Source: Leuctra nigra (Eukaryota > Arthropoda > Insecta > Plecoptera > Leuctridae). Taken from it: a stretch of DNA of 64,000 nt. Shown here piece after piece: positions 12,226-25,700 of the stretch; position 1 is the first letter of the stretch; each line of letters opens with the position of its first letter. The position numbers and the translations under genes are program-made. The DNA lies in assembly GCA_934045905.1 (NCBI GenBank), contig OW203768.1, positions 36,857,060 to 36,921,059 of the forward strand, given 5' to 3'. Under the pieces are notes generated by a model. That model was not told where the DNA came from, made no database searches, and was given only the letters and a program-made list of their open reading frames with translations.

Positions 12226-14035
12226 TCCCCATAAAAAACACTCCGTGTAAAAATACCAGCCAAGTCTCTTCAACTTAAAAAAAATAATGAAATCTTAAAA
12301 TTCTGCACTAAAAAGTAGTGATATCAAAAAATTAGCCAAGTCAAATCTTTATTTGAAAATCAAAAAATACTTGGCGCATCGTGTACATAAATAGCTTGGA
12401 AGTATAGGCCAATCATAAATTATACATGAAATATACATATACATAGTATACCTATAATGCCTTAAAAAAAAACGATGCGCCAAGTATTTTTTGATTTTCA
12501 AATAAAGATTTGACTTGGCTAATTTTTTGATATCACTACATTTCAGTGCAGAATTTTAAGATTTCATTATTTTTTTTTAAGTTGAAGAGACTTGGCTGGT
12601 ATTTTTACACGGAGTGTTTTTTATGGGGATATCACTCCTTTTTTTAGTTTATTCTTACAACTTGTGACAATCGAATGAACAATTACTAAATCCTTTAAAA
12701 AAAAAATACCCTTTACAATTTGGTTATTCTCATGAAAAAAACAAAGGTTTCATTCCAATCGGTAAACCCAGTTCCGAGATAAGGCAACACTTCGGTTTTC
12801 AAAATGGCCGCTGAACTTTCTGCACTGCCACATAGAATTTATAACTATGAATTATGTGTATCATTTTTAGCTTTCTGAATATGTATTTAATGTATAGGAG
12901 GGGATTATAATGATTTATAAATTTGAATGACGTCATTTCCGGCCTCATAAATAGGAAAATTCTAGTTTGACTATTCATATTCCATAGAGATGGCCTTCCG
13001 AATCGTTTGGCACTAGTTTCATACCGATCTGTCAACCAGTTTTCGAGATATTACGTTTCTTCCGGTTTCAAAATGGCTGCTATAATCACTGACCTCTTGA
13101 ATTATAATTTAAACATGATTACATTTTATTAAAAGCAGTCTCAAATAGTATATTTATTGCATCAAAATGTAAATTTGTGAGATTTTTAAAATGTGTGACG
13201 TCATTTCCGGTTTCAGTATGGGAAACTGCAAATATTATTGATGATAATACATAAAGTTTACCGTCTAAATTGTTTAGCGCTGGTTTCTTTCAAATCTATT
13301 AAGACGTTATTAAGATATGATGTCATTTCTGGTTTCAAAATGGCGGCTTCCGGTTGGTTTTATATCAAGTCAAATGAGATATCAAAAGAACATACGTTAC
13401 ATAAATATCAAAATAATTGGATAAAATTTGTTGCCGAAATGCCAATCGATGAATTAAATTTCATGACGTCATTTTCGGTTTCGTTAACATAAATTTTAGT
13501 CTCTTGCTATTGATAATCCATAAAGATGACCGTCCGAATCGTTTGGCGCTATTTTCGTTCCAATCGGTCCAGCTGTTGTTGAGATATGACGTCACTTCCG
13601 GTTTCAAAATGGCGGCACAAAAAATTCATGGGGTGAAGGTTAAATCAGACGCCAAAAGTGCACACGTGGTAAAAATGTGAGATCAATCGGTTCAGCCGTT
13701 TAGGCTGCGGCCTGTTTACCGGATTTGAATTCCAGGAGACTACTTCTACTAAGATTATTATTATTATTATGAAAACCGCCCTAAAATACTGTTTTCACGG
13801 CCCTCTAGCGTGCAAAGGGCGTAACCTATTGTTCCCAAATTTGGTATATGTTGTAGGGTGGGCCATAGCTCGAAATTAAGATATATCGCAACAATGTGAG
13901 ATTTCCCAATTTTAAGATCCAGTAGGCCGAAAATGCCACTTTGATGCTTACAGTAAAAGTGGGTTTGCTCCAGCCTTTATATGAGAGTGTGCGCGCCGTA
14001 CGACTTGGCTGGCGTGGAGCGACCGCTCCACTAGA
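12226..14035 (+). mobile_element. Composite U element, copy U3
   Basis: It starts TCCCCATAAAAAACACTCC directly at the end of U2. Its FB palindrome is the short type (12227-12628, about 400 bp). Shared flanking sequence (GATATCACTCC, then TTTAGTTTATTCTTACAACT) and CRE/ETS modules follow, including 13464 and about 13586, then the tail block and the hairpin end at 14035. U4 and U5 have the same order. Confidence 0.8.
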
Positions 14036-14949
14036 TTCACCTAACCCACAGGGTACGTTCCACATTCGAATGAGATTTTCATTGTCAGTATACGTTATTT
14101 TTGTTGTTTGGGCGTTATGATAATGATCACAAAACTCAGTATTTTTCCGATTCGGTTTGATCCATAGAATTATCCAAGGTCACCCTCTAGTTACTGAAGT
14201 AAAGGACGAAAACGGGGCGCCCCAATTAGAATGTAGTTTGTACCATAGAATGATATGATTCCCATTCGTTTTGACCCTACCTGACAAGCTGGACATTTTT
14301 TTTTTATAAACATACTATTTAATTTTGAATAACGATCAAAACAATTAATGTGCGATGTTCGTATACTGGACCCTTACCTAATATCGCCAATATTTCAGTA
14401 GCACCGTGTTACTGTAGCACGATCGGCTAGTTGCCATAGCAACAATGTTAGCTTTTATGGCTAAAACTTTTAAAACAAAAGTTGTTCTATACAGTAACAC
14501 GGTGCACTGAAATTTGGCGATATTAGGTAAGGGTCCTGAGTAATAACATTGGAATGTGGACTTGAGCTCAAAATGCTTTCTATTCTCAATTTTGTTTTAT
14601 TTGCTGTAATTTTCGGAGTTGAAATTGCATTTCTACTAATGACTAATGCCATTAACACTCACTATTGTCATTCAGTTATAAAAAAAATAAAAAAACAATT
14701 TTCAATTTTGATATTCATTGCCTTTAAAAAATACCCAAATCGCTTCAAAAAGAGTTTCAAATAGCCTTCCAAAATACAAAAATCGCTGTATTTAAAAATC
14801 TGGTAAATCTATCAACATACAGAACAGCTTTAAGATAACACAGGAGAGGCGCACAATAAAAAAATCAGGACTTCTCTAGATAACAATTTAATTGATTTAC
14901 AAAATATTCTGACCCTTGAAATTGTTAAATTACCTGTAATGTAGGTATT
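14036..14949. other. Spacer between U3 and U4 holding a small MITE
   Basis: AT-rich spacer without a recognised gene. It holds the short inverted-repeat element at 14368-14536, listed separately. The open frames 14470-14658 (-) and 14549-14764 (+) overlap that element or are low complexity. Confidence 0.5.
14368..14536. mobile_element. 169-bp MITE with about 47-bp terminal inverted repeats
   Basis: The left end GGACCCTTACCTAATATCGC and the right end GCGATATTAGGTAAGGGTCC are inverted copies, and the similarity continues through CACCGTGTTACTGTA. The centre is about 70 bp. No clear target duplication is visible (flanks TATACT and TGAGTA), so the superfamily is undetermined. Confidence 0.85.
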
Positions 14950-16675
14950 ACCCATAAAAACACTTCGTGTAAAAATACCAGCCAAGTCTCTTCAACTAAA
15001 AAAAAATATGAAAACTAAAAATTCTGCACTGAAAAGTAGTGATATCAAAAAATTAGCCAAGTCAAAACTTTATTTGAAAATCAAAAAATACTTGGCGCAT
15101 CGTGTATATAAATAGCTTAGAAGTATAGGGCAGATATAAAATATACATCAAATATAATAGTAAACCTATAATGCCCTAAGAAAACGATGCGCCATGTATT
15201 TTTTGATTTTCAAATAAAGTTTTGACTTGGCTAATTTTTTGATATCACTACTTTTCAGTGCAGAATTTTTAGATTTCATATTTTTTTTTAGTTGAAGAGA
15301 CTTGGCTGTTATTTTTACACGAAGTGTTTTTTAGGGGGATATCACTCCTTTTTTTAGTTTATTCTTACAACTTGTGACACATATCGAATGAACAATTACT
15401 AAATCCTTTAAAAAAATCACCCTTTACAATTTGGTTAGGTACTACTAATGAAAAACAGCGTATGGTTCTAAATATTTGCTTTAAATGATCTTTTATGAAG
15501 AATAGCAAAGGTTTCATTCCAATCGGTCAATCCAGTTCCGAGATATGGCAACACTTCGGTTTTCAAAATGGCTGCTGAACGTACTGCACTGCCACATAGA
15601 ATTTATATCTATAAATGATGTGTATCATTTTAAGCTTTCTGAATATGTATTTATTGTATAGGAGGGGATTATAATAATTTATAAATTTTATTGACGGCAT
15701 TTCCGGTCTCATAAATAGGAAAATTCTAGTTTGACTGTTCCTCTTCCATAGAGATGGCCTTCCGAATCGTTTGGAGCTAGTTTCATACCGATCTGTTTAC
15801 CAGTTTTCGAGATATGACGTTACTTCCGGTTTCAAAATGGCGGCTTAATTCTCTGACCCCTTGAATTATAATTTAAACCTGATTACATTTTATTATAAGC
15901 TGTCTCAAATAGTATATTCATTGCATCAAAATGTAAATTTGTGAGATTATTAAAATGTGTGACGTCATTTCCGGTTTCGGTATGGGAAACTGCAAATATT
16001 ATTGATGATAAAACATAAAGATGACCGTCTAAATTGTTTAGCGCTGGTATCGTTCAAATCTATTTAACCGTTATTGAGATATGATGTCACTTCCGGTTAA
16101 AAAAGGGCGTCTTCCGGTTGGTTTTATAACAAGTCACATGAGATGTCAAAAGTACATCCGTTACATAAATATTGAAATAATCGGATCAACCTTAGTCGCC
16201 GAAATGCCAATCGATGTATTTCAAATTTCATGACGTCATTTCGGTTTCGATAACATAAATTTTAGTCTGTTGCTATTTATAATCCATATAGTTGACCGTC
16301 CGAATCGTTTGGCGCTATTTTCGTTCCAATCAGCTCAGCCGTTGTCGAGATATGATGTCACTTCCGGTTTCAAAATGGCGGCACACAAAAAGTCAAGGAA
16401 GGGAGGGCAAATCAGACGCCAAAAGTGCACACGTGGTAAAAATTTCAGATTAATCGGTTCTGCCGTTAAGGCTGTGGCCTTGTTACCGGATTTGAATTCC
16501 AGGAGACTACTACTACTAAGATTAAAACCGCCCTAAAACACGGTTTTCACGGCCCTCTAGCTCGCAAAGGCCGTAACCTATTGTTCCCAAATTTGGTATA
16601 TGTTGTAGGGTGGGCCATAGCTCGAAATTAAGATATTTCGCAACAATGTGAGATTTCTCAATTTTGAGATCACGA
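14950..16675 (+). mobile_element. Composite U element, copy U4 (tail truncated)
   Basis: It starts ACCCATAAAAACACTTCG with a short FB palindrome (14951-15338), then the same flanking block and CRE/ETS modules as U3 and U5. It breaks off near 16675 inside the tail block, before the hairpin, where another module fragment (ACGAAATTTGCGCCAATCG) in the opposite orientation begins. Confidence 0.75.
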
Positions 16676-16925
16676 AATTTGCGCCAATCGATTCAGACGG
16701 TCCTCTATACGAAATAACAATAGTGAAATTAAAGTTTTCTAATTACTGAAACCGGAAATGACGTAATAGTTTAGCGAAATCTGCCTAAATTCTATGGGGT
16801 AAAATTTTTACGGGTTTATCATGAAACCCTTAATTTGTATGCCAACAATTAAAAATATCGTCAACCCCCCAACCCCCCAAAAATATTGGAAATAATGTCA
16901 TGCACAATAGCCTATTATTATAAAA
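16676..16925. repeat. Opposed U-module fragment joined to a family D fragment
   Basis: 16676-16770 matches the start of a U module in reverse orientation (ACGAAATTTGCGCCAATCG to ACCGGAAATGACG). 16780-16925 is family D (TTTATCATGAAACCC, AATTAAAAATATCGTC, a C-rich stretch), interrupted at 16925 by a family E element. Confidence 0.6.
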
Positions 16926-18398
16926 CTAGAGGGACCCGTCATGTAAAACATGACCAATGCGCACCAGTGGGGTATGCGTAAATTAGCATGAGTTGAGATA
17001 TTTGGCAGCAGAGTGTGCGTTGTTGATAACTTTATAGTTATAATACACTACACACATAACGTCGTTAGCATGACTAAAATGCCCAACAGAATACGAAAAT
17101 GAGTTACGAAGGAAAGTAATTTAACCATAACTATTATGGAAAAGCCTTTCAAATGAGTTTACAAAGTAAAACAAATTAAGAAAAAAACGCCAGCCTTTTT
17201 GCATTGTGTCGATTCATGATACATAGAGGTTTGCTATCCCAGAAAGAAGGATAACTTAGTGTGTGGGGGTTGGGTTTCATTATATCTGTCTCTCCGAGGT
17301 AGAAGGGTGGAAATACATTTTCTCAATTTTCCGTTGCACCCTTTTGGAATGATATAATCAAGCTGCCTCCAATTACTATTTGACTGATGTCAATAAGTAC
17401 AGCTGTATTGAAATATTCTCTTACATTACCCCAACGCATTCAATCAAATAATTACCGATCACCCATTAGAACTGTAGCTGAAATTCTTCGTTATAAATGT
17501 TCATTTTAATAGATTAGAATCTGATCATTTCACTGAACTGAAACTTGATGCTACAACAGCTGACTATTTCAGCCACTGGAAAATCCACATGTGTATTTTC
17601 TTAATATCTTATTACTAAAGTACCGTTTATTCCTAAACTGTTAATATGATTATATTCTATTCAATTATGTTATATTATATTCTAATGACTCATGTCCCCT
17701 TTACAAAATTATGGTTTGATGAAGTCGGAAACCTGGTTTATTAGCTCAACTCAAGAATAATTGAAATGGACTTCCGACCTTCTACTTCTAAAACACGGAC
17801 AAACTATCAAGTTTACCCCATCTGCTTTTTTTATTATGACCGAATAGCAGAGAGGTATGTACGGTCACGTGACAGCTGTCAACCAATGAGAGCACATTCT
17901 TCACGGTGCTATATTCGGCTTCACATGATAGGTATATTGTAAAAACTAAACATTGATGCTAAAAACAGTATCAATAGGCACATTCCTTCAGTAACATGAC
18001 ACCACTAATAAGAAACGATGGAAAAGTACATATTTAACAAAATATAATATATTACAAATGTTCAATTCAATCGGCTTTGGTTTGTTGGTATTCACTATTC
18101 AGGTTCACGGCCCATGTATAACTCAGAGAGAAGAAAATTTGAATATGTCAGTTTGAACGAAGTTGTCGGCATGACGGTTTCTATGTAAAGTAATTGATTT
18201 GACAGTAATTATACATTAGAGTAGATTTGTTACAAATACAAAAGCATAAAGTGTGCGTCTTAGGTAAGTTTTGGTTATTTCTTTATTCACAAAAAGCAGA
18301 AGACGTAATTTTAGACATGTTTGGCAATGTAACGCCACCATCTTAGTTATAGTTTTCAATAAATACCAATGTCAAATCGAAGTGCGCAACCGTTCCTG

Positions 18399-18451
<53 letters not shown>

Positions 18452-18475
18452 GACAGAACTGGGTAACTATAAGTA
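16926..18475 (+). mobile_element. Family E interspersed element, copy E1
   Basis: It begins CTAGAGGGACCCGTCATG and ends with an (AC)n/ACAG microsatellite (18402-18455) and ACTGGGTAACTATA. It interrupts family D, which resumes right after it. Blocks in the same order occur at 27533-31110. Conserved pieces include TTTTGGAATG (about 17342), TCTTAGGTAAGTTTTGG (18260) and AATACCAATGTCAAATCG (18362). No protein is recognised. The microsatellite tail is a shared feature of the family. Confidence 0.6.
18402..18455. repeat. (AC)n microsatellite with ACAG tail
   Basis: An uninterrupted AC dinucleotide run followed by AGACAGACAG. It sits at the 3' side of family E. The equivalent positions carry (ACAG)n at 27477-27512 and (GT)n at 31108-31200. 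Confidence 0.97.
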
Positions 18476-19330
18476 AGATGAGTTAAATGAGGATTTTGTG
18501 AAAGTTTTGAGTTTCTATCACCAGCTCTGCCATTTTTATTACTATATTGAAAATAAAAATTTGAACCCCCCTACCCCCCCAAATATGAAAAAAATTTGAT
18601 TTGCACCGTAGCCTATGTTGATAAGCTAGTTTTGCTGAGTATATGGTGAAGTTTTAACAAGTTTATCATCAAACCCCTAGTGTTTATGCCAACAATTAAA
18701 AATATCGTCTACCCCCTCTCCACCCCAAAATAATTATAATATTTTCATTCACAAAGGCACATTATTATAAGATAAGTTTAATGAGGATTTTGTGAAAGTT
18801 TTGAGTTGCTATCACCAACTTCGCCATTTTTATTCTAATATTGAAAGTAAAATTTTGACCCCCCTTACCCCCCCCAAATATGAAAAAAATTGATATGCAC
18901 CGTAGCCTATGTTGATAAGCTAGTTTTTCTGAGTATATGGTAAAATTTTTACAAGTTTATCATCAAACCCCTAATTGTGACCTAAAATTGATCTAACTGA
19001 CTGTACTACAGTCAGTTAGGTGAAAAATTAGGGGCTTGATGATAAACCTGTAAAACACTAGGGGTTTGTTAATAAATTTGTAAAAATGTCACCATATACT
19101 CAGCAAAAGTAGCTTATCAATAAGGCTACGGTGAATATCAAATTTTTTCATATTTGGGGGGGTAAGGGGTATGAAATTTTTATTATCAATATTTAAAAAA
19201 AATGGCGGAGTTTGTGATGGAAACTCAAAACTTTCACAAAATCCTCATTAAACTTATCTTATAATAATGTGCCTTTGTGCATGAAAATATTCTCATTATT
19301 TTTGGGGGTGTAGACGATATTTTTAATTGT
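18476..19330. repeat. Family D repeats: two direct copies and one inverted copy around a palindrome
   Basis: TTAAATGAGGATTTTGTGAA begins two direct copies (about 18484 and 18779). An inverted copy runs 19022-19330. The turn is the near-perfect palindrome CTAACTGACTGT-ACT-ACAGTCAGTTAG (about 18992-19020). Each copy holds a C-rich stretch (CCCCCCTACCCCCC type) and AATTAAAAATATCGTC. No coding potential is seen. Confidence 0.8.
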
Positions 19331-19833
19331 TGGCATACAAAAAAACCAACTACATATTCAGAAGGCTTATAATGAAATATTAGTATTTATATACATATTA
19401 ATACAATGTGTAAGAGCTTTCAGCCGCCATTTTAAAAACCGGAAGTGATGCCATATCTCGAAAACGGCTGGACCTATTGGAACGATGCTTTCGCGGTTCT
19501 TCATGGCATATCACTTTAAGTTTATATTTAGCTCCAAACTATATTTTTCTTAGTAACTAATTCGGAAATGGCGTATTTTTGTAAAGGAATTAGTCATTGT
19601 TGCCCCAATAAGTTTTACAAGTTGTGTAAATAAACTAAAAAAATAAGTGATTTCCCCATAAAAAACACTCCGTGTAAAAAAACAGCCAAGTCTCTTCAAC
19701 TAAAAAAAAATTATGAAATCTTAAAATTCTGCACTGAAACGTAGTGATATCAAAAAATGAGCCAAGTCAAAACTTTATTTGAAAATTAAAAAAATACTTG
19801 GCGCATCGTTTTTTTAGGGCATAGAAGGTATAC

Positions 19834-22249
19834 TAGAGAGCCTAGATGGGAAAGAGAGTGGCCAATGGGGTGATAATTTTTTCAGCCGCGGCGGCCATTA
19901 GTTTTCAACAGCTGATCCAGTTATGCATGGCAGGTATAGGGAATTGCTTGTGTTTTCACTGTTCATGTATCATTCTTGTGTCCCTGTGCATTGTTTTCGG
20001 TATATTAATGCATGTTTATACTATTAACATCAAATTGTGTATTAATTATATTTTGTTTGGTCTTATTTGGATTTAAAAACAAGAAAAAACTGTGATTACG
20101 TCAAACATAACCTTACAGTTTAGACCCAAGTGCATACGATATACGCCAAATATGATTTGTGCATAACTTTGCGAAGGTGATTAGCTAATGATATGATGAT
20201 TTGGGTGATGCGGTGGTGATTAGCTGATGAATGGATGATTTGGGTGATGCGAGGGTGATTAATTGATGATGTGAGGTGTTTTGCATGATGCTGATATGAT
20301 TAGGGTGATGCAGGGGTGATTAGCTAATGATATTATGATTTGGGTGATACGAAGGTGATTATGATATGATGATTTGGGTGATGCGAGGGTGATTAGCTGA
20401 TGACATGATGATTTGGGTGATGCGAGGGTGATTAGCTTATGATATGATGATTTGGGTGATGCGAGGGTGATTAGCTGATGATCGATGATTTGGGTGATGC
20501 GAGGGTGATTAGCTGATTTTATGTTGATTTGGGTGATGCGGGGGTGATTAGCTGATGATATGATGATTTAGGTGATGCGAGGGTGATTAGCTGATGATAT
20601 GATGATATGGGTGATGTGATGGTGATTAGCTGATGATATGATGATTAGGGTGATGCGAGGGTGATTAGCTGATGATATGATGGTTTGGGTGATGCGGGGG
20701 TGATTAGCTGATAATATGTTGATTTGGGTGATGCGGGGGTGATTAGCTGATGATATGATGATTTTGGTGATTGGGGGGTGATTAGCTGATGACATGATGA
20801 TTTGGGTGATGCGAGGGCGATTAGCTGATGATATGATGATTTGGGTGATGCGGGGGTGATTAGCTGATAATATGATGATTTGGGTGATGCGAGGGTGATT
20901 AGCTGATTAGCTGATGATTTGGGTGATGCGGGGGTGATTAGCTGATGACATGATGATTTGGGTGATGCGAGGGTGATTAGCTGTTGATATGATGATTTGG
21001 GTGATGCGAGGGCGATTAGCTGATGATATGATGATTTAGGTGATGCGAGGGTGATTAGCTGATGATATGATGATTTGAGTGATGCGAGGGTGATTAGCTG
21101 ATGATATGATGATTTGGGTGATGCGAGGGTGATTAGCTGATGATATGATGATTTGAGTGATGCGAGGGTGATTAGCTGATGATATGATGATTTGGGTGAT
21201 GCGAGGGTGATTAGCTGATGACTTGATGATTTGGGTGATGCGAGGGTGATTAGCTGATGATATGTTGATTTGGATGATGCGAGGGTGATTAGCTGATGAT
21301 ATGATGATTTGGGTGATGCGAGGGTGATTAGCTGATAATATGATGATTTGGGTGATGCGAGGGTGATTAGCTGATAATATGATGATTTGGGTGATGCGGG
21401 GGTGATTAGCTAATGATATGTTGATTTGGGTGATGCGAGGGTGATTAGCTGATAATATGTTGATGCGGGTGATGCGGGGGTGATTAGCTGATGATATGAT
21501 GATTTTGGTGATGCGGGGGTGATTAGCTGATGACATGATGATTTGGGTGATGCGAGGGCGATTAGCTGATAATATGATGATTTAGGTGATGCGGGGGTGA
21601 TTAGCTGATGATATGATGATTTGGGTGATGCGAGGGTGATTAGCTGATGATATGATGATTTGGGTGATGCGAGGGTGATTAGCTGATGACATGATGATTT
21701 GGGTGATGCGAGGGTGATTAGCTGTTGATATGTTGATTTGGGTGATGCGAGGGTGATTAGCTGATGACATGATGATTTGGGTGATGCGAGGGTGATTAGC
21801 TGATGACATGATGATTTGGGTGATGCGGGGGTGATTAGCTGTTGATATGTTGATTTGGGTGATGCGAGGGTGATTAGCTGATGATACGATGATTTGGGTG
21901 ATGCGGGGGTGATTCGCTGATGGTTGAAAATCAATAATAATTTTTTAATTCAATTGTATTTCTATTTAATGTCATAAATGCATTAAATTCCTTTCTTCTT
22001 AATACGCATATTAATTAGCTATTTGAGCTAATTAGCTATCATAGACTCAATTAATTATTGTTCTAATGTTGTCAACAACATCACATCAATGTGTACTTTC
22101 AATTTGTACAAAATGAACATTATTAATTCACGAATGAATGAGATATTTATGGCAGTAACATACAGGGTTTGCATTCAACCATCACGGTCTTGGAAAAAAA
22201 TGGCGGCGAAAATTCCATTGGCCACTCTCTTACCCATCTAGGCTCTCTA
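19834..22249. mobile_element. hAT-like non-autonomous element with 8-bp target duplication
   Basis: Terminal inverted repeats of about 35 bp begin TAGAGAGCCTAGATGGG and differ at one base (AAAGAGAG against TAAGAGAG). They are flanked by the direct duplication AGGTATAC (19826-19833 and 22250-22257). 8-bp duplications and TAGRG-type ends are typical of hAT elements. Inside the left end is unique DNA (19870-20150) with an open frame at 19846-20076 of no recognised family. The bulk is a 39-bp minisatellite. No transposase is present, so any mobility would be in trans. The insertion lies inside the FB palindrome of U8 and is therefore younger. Confidence 0.85.
20155..21925 (-). repeat. 39-bp minisatellite, about 45 units
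   Basis: The unit is GGGTGATGCGAGGGTGATTA followed by GCTGATGATATGATGATTT. Single-base variants recur (GCGAGGG/GCGGGGG, GATGATATG/GATAATATG). As 39 bp is 13 codons, the minus strand reads an open repeat around SSANHPRITQII for over 500 bases without a credible start, so it is not called as a gene. All units lie within the hAT-like element. Confidence 0.95.
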
Positions 22250-22464
22250 AGGTATACTATAAGTATACGTATTTATATCTAGCCTATACTTCTAAGCTAT
22301 TTATATACACGATGCGCCAAGTATTTTTTAATTTTCAAATAAAGTTTAGACTTGGCTCATTTTTTGATATCACTACGTTTCAGTGCAGAATTTTTAGATT
22401 TCATAATTTTTTTTTAGTTGAAGAGACTTGGCTGTTTTTTTAACACGGAGTGTTTTTTATGGGG

Positions 22465-22750
22465 TACAAATTAACGGTAACGGAAATGGCGGCAAGAACC
22501 ACTAAATGAAACCGGAAGTGACGTCATATATTGAAAACGGCATGAGCGATTTGACGGAAATTAGCGCTAATGAATTCAGAAGGTCGTTCATGAAGTATCA
22601 ACAAGATAAAACAAGATTGTTTTCTTATTACCTATACCGGAAATGACGTCATAAAAATGCTAAATGACGTCATTAATATGCTAAATGACACTAAATTCAT
22701 CACTTTATACTTTTAAATAGATATTTAGTAAACATTCATTATAAAAAATT
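22465..22750 (-). repeat. U-type modules flanking the satellite block
   Basis: Divergent CRE/ETS modules (cores near 22520 and 22646) matching the U2 and U9 interiors (GGAAATGGCGGCA, ACCACTAAATGAAACCGG). They bridge the U8 palindrome and the large satellite array. Confidence 0.7.
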
Positions 22751-25700
22751 TAAAATTCAAGGTTGCAGTGCTCTCGGCCGTTATTTTCTAAAACCGGAAG
22801 TGACGTCATATATCGAAAACGGCTGTGCCAAATGCAACTAAATTATGTAATTATGTTGCGCTTATAATAATGAATTCAAGACATCATTATTTCTGGCCGC
22901 CATTTTTTAAACCGGAAGTGACGTCATTTATCGAAAACATATGCACCGATTGCAACTAAATTATGGAATTATATAGCCCTTATATTTATAAATTCAAGTT
23001 ATAACACTTTTTTCGGCCGCCATTGTTAAAACCGGAAGTGACGTCATATATCATAAACCGCTGTACCGATTGCAACCAAATTTCGGAAATATGTAGGACT
23101 AATAATAAGTAATTAAAGACAAAATTTATTTTGGCCGACATTGTTAAAACCGGAATTGACGTCATATATCGAAAACGGCTGTACCGATTGCAACCAAATT
23201 TTGGAATTGTGTAGGACTAATAATTATGAATTAAAGACGACATTATTTTCGGCCGCCATTGTCAAAACCGGAAGTGACGTCATATATCGAAAACGGCTGT
23301 ACCGATTGCAACTAAATTATGTTAATATGTTGCACTTATAATTATGAATTCAAGACAACATTATTTCTGGCCGCCATTTTTAAAACCGGAAGTGACGTCA
23401 TTTATCGAAAACAGATGTACCGATTGCAACTAAATAATGGAATTATATAGCCCTTATATTTATAAATTCAAGTTATAACACTATTTTCGGCCGCCATTGT
23501 TAAAACCGGAAGTGACGTCATATATCATAAACCGCTGTTACGATTGCAACCAAATTTCGGAAATATGTAGGACTAATAATAAGTAATAAAAGACGAAATT
23601 TATTTCGGCCTACATTGTTAAAACCGGAATTGACGTCATATATCGAAAACGGCTGTATCGATTGCAACTTAATTTTGGAATTGTGTAGGACTAATAATTA
23701 TGAATTAAAGACGACATTATTTTCGGCCGCCATTGTCAAAACCGGAAGTGACGTCATATATCGAAAACGGCTGTACCGATTGCAACTAAATTATGTAATT
23801 ATGTTGCACTTATAATTATGAATTCAAGACAACATTATTTCTGGCCGCCATTTTTAAAACCGGAAGTGACGTCATTTATCGAAAACAGATGTACCGATTG
23901 CAACTAAATTATGAAATTATATAGCCCTTATATTTATAAATTCAAGTTATAACACTATTTTCGGCCGCCATTGTTAAAACCGGAAGTGACGTCATAAATC
24001 GAAAACCGCTGTACCGATTGCAACCAAATTTCGGAAATATGTAGGACTAATAATAAGTAATTTAAGACGAAATTTATTTCGGCCGACATTGTTAAAACCG
24101 GAATTGACGTCATATATCGAAAACGGCTGTACCGATTGCAACCAAATTTTGGAATTGTGTAGGACTAATAATTATGAATTTAAGACGACATTATTTTCGG
24201 CCGCCATTGTCAAAACCGGAAGTGAAGTCGTATATCGAAAACGGCTGTACCGATTGCAACTAAATTATGTCATTATGTTGCACTTACAATTATGAATTCA
24301 AGACAACATTATTTCTGGCCGCCATTGTCAAAACCGGAAGTGACGTCATTTATCGAAAACAGATGTACCGATTACAACTAAATTATGTAACTATATAGCC
24401 CTTATATTTATAAATTTAAGTTATAACACTATTTTCGGCCGCCTTTGTTAAAACAGGAAGTGACGTCATATATCGAAAACCGCTGTACCGATTGCAGCCA
24501 TATTTCGGAAATATTATGTAGGACTTATAATTAGTAATTAAAGACGAAATTTATTTCGGCCGACATTGTTAAACCGGAATTGACGTCATATATCGAAAAC
24601 GGCTGTACCGATTGCAACCGAATTTTGGAAATGTGTAGACTTATAATTATGAGTTAAAGACGAAATTATTAACGGCCGCCATTGTTAAAACCGGAAGTGA
24701 CGTTATGTATCGAAAACGGCTGTACTGATTGCAACCGAATTTTGGAAATGTGTAGACTTATAATTATGAATTAAAGACGAAATTATTTACGGCCGCCATT
24801 GTTAAAACCGGAAATAACGTTATATATCGAAAACGGCTGTACCGATTGCAACCAAATTTTGGAAATGTGTAGGACTTATAATTATGAATAAAAGACAACA
24901 TTATTTTCGGCCGCTATTGTTAAAACAGGAAGTGACGTCATATATCGAAAACGTCTGTACCGATTGCAACTAAATTGTGCAATTATGTAGGACTTATAAT
25001 TATGAATTCAAGACAACATTATTTCTGGCTGCCATTTTTAACACCGGAAGTGACGTCATTTATCGTAAACAGATGTACCGATTGCAACTAAATTATGGAA
25101 TTATATAGCCCTTATTTTATATAACCAAATTTTTTCGGCCGCCATTGTTAAAACCGGAAGTGACGTAATAAATCGAAAACAGCTGTACCGATTGCAACCA
25201 AATTTCGGAAATATGTAGGACTAATAATAAGTAATTACAGACGAAATTTATTCGGCCGACATTGGTTAAACCGGAATTGACGTCATATATCGAAAACGGC
25301 TGTACCGATTGCAACCAAATTTTGGAATTGTGTAGGACTAATAATTATGAATTTAAGACGACATTATATTCGGCCGCCATTGTCAAAACCGGAAGTGACG
25401 TCGTATATCGAAAATAGCTGTGCCGATTGCAACTAAATTATGTAATTATGTTGCACTTATAATTATGAATTAAAGACGACATTATTTCTGGCCGCCATTT
25501 TTAAAACCGGAAGTGACGTCATTTATCGAAAACAGATGTACCGATTGCAACCAAATTATGTAACTATAGCCCTTATATTTATAAATTCAAGTTATATCAC
25601 TATTTTCGGCCGCCATTGTTAAAACAGGAAGTGACGTCATATATCGAAAACCGCTGTACCGATTGCAGCCATATTTCGGAAATATTATGTAGGACTAATA

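Larger units (their letters stand above)
19330..22465 (-). mobile_element. Composite U element, copy U8, split by a hAT-like insertion
   Basis: Reverse orientation: modules first (core near 19441, ACCGGAAGTGATGCC), then the shared flank and the FB palindrome with outer arms at 19654-19818 and 22298-22464. The palindrome is split by the 2.4-kb element at 19834-22249. The hairpin end is missing. The outer FB terminus reads TTTTTTATGGGG. Confidence 0.72.

Noticed and set aside
20155..21925. Regular 39-bp repeats resembling a CRISPR array
   Set aside because: Units are contiguous with no unique spacers, the genome is eukaryotic, and the array sits inside a hAT-like element. It is a minisatellite.
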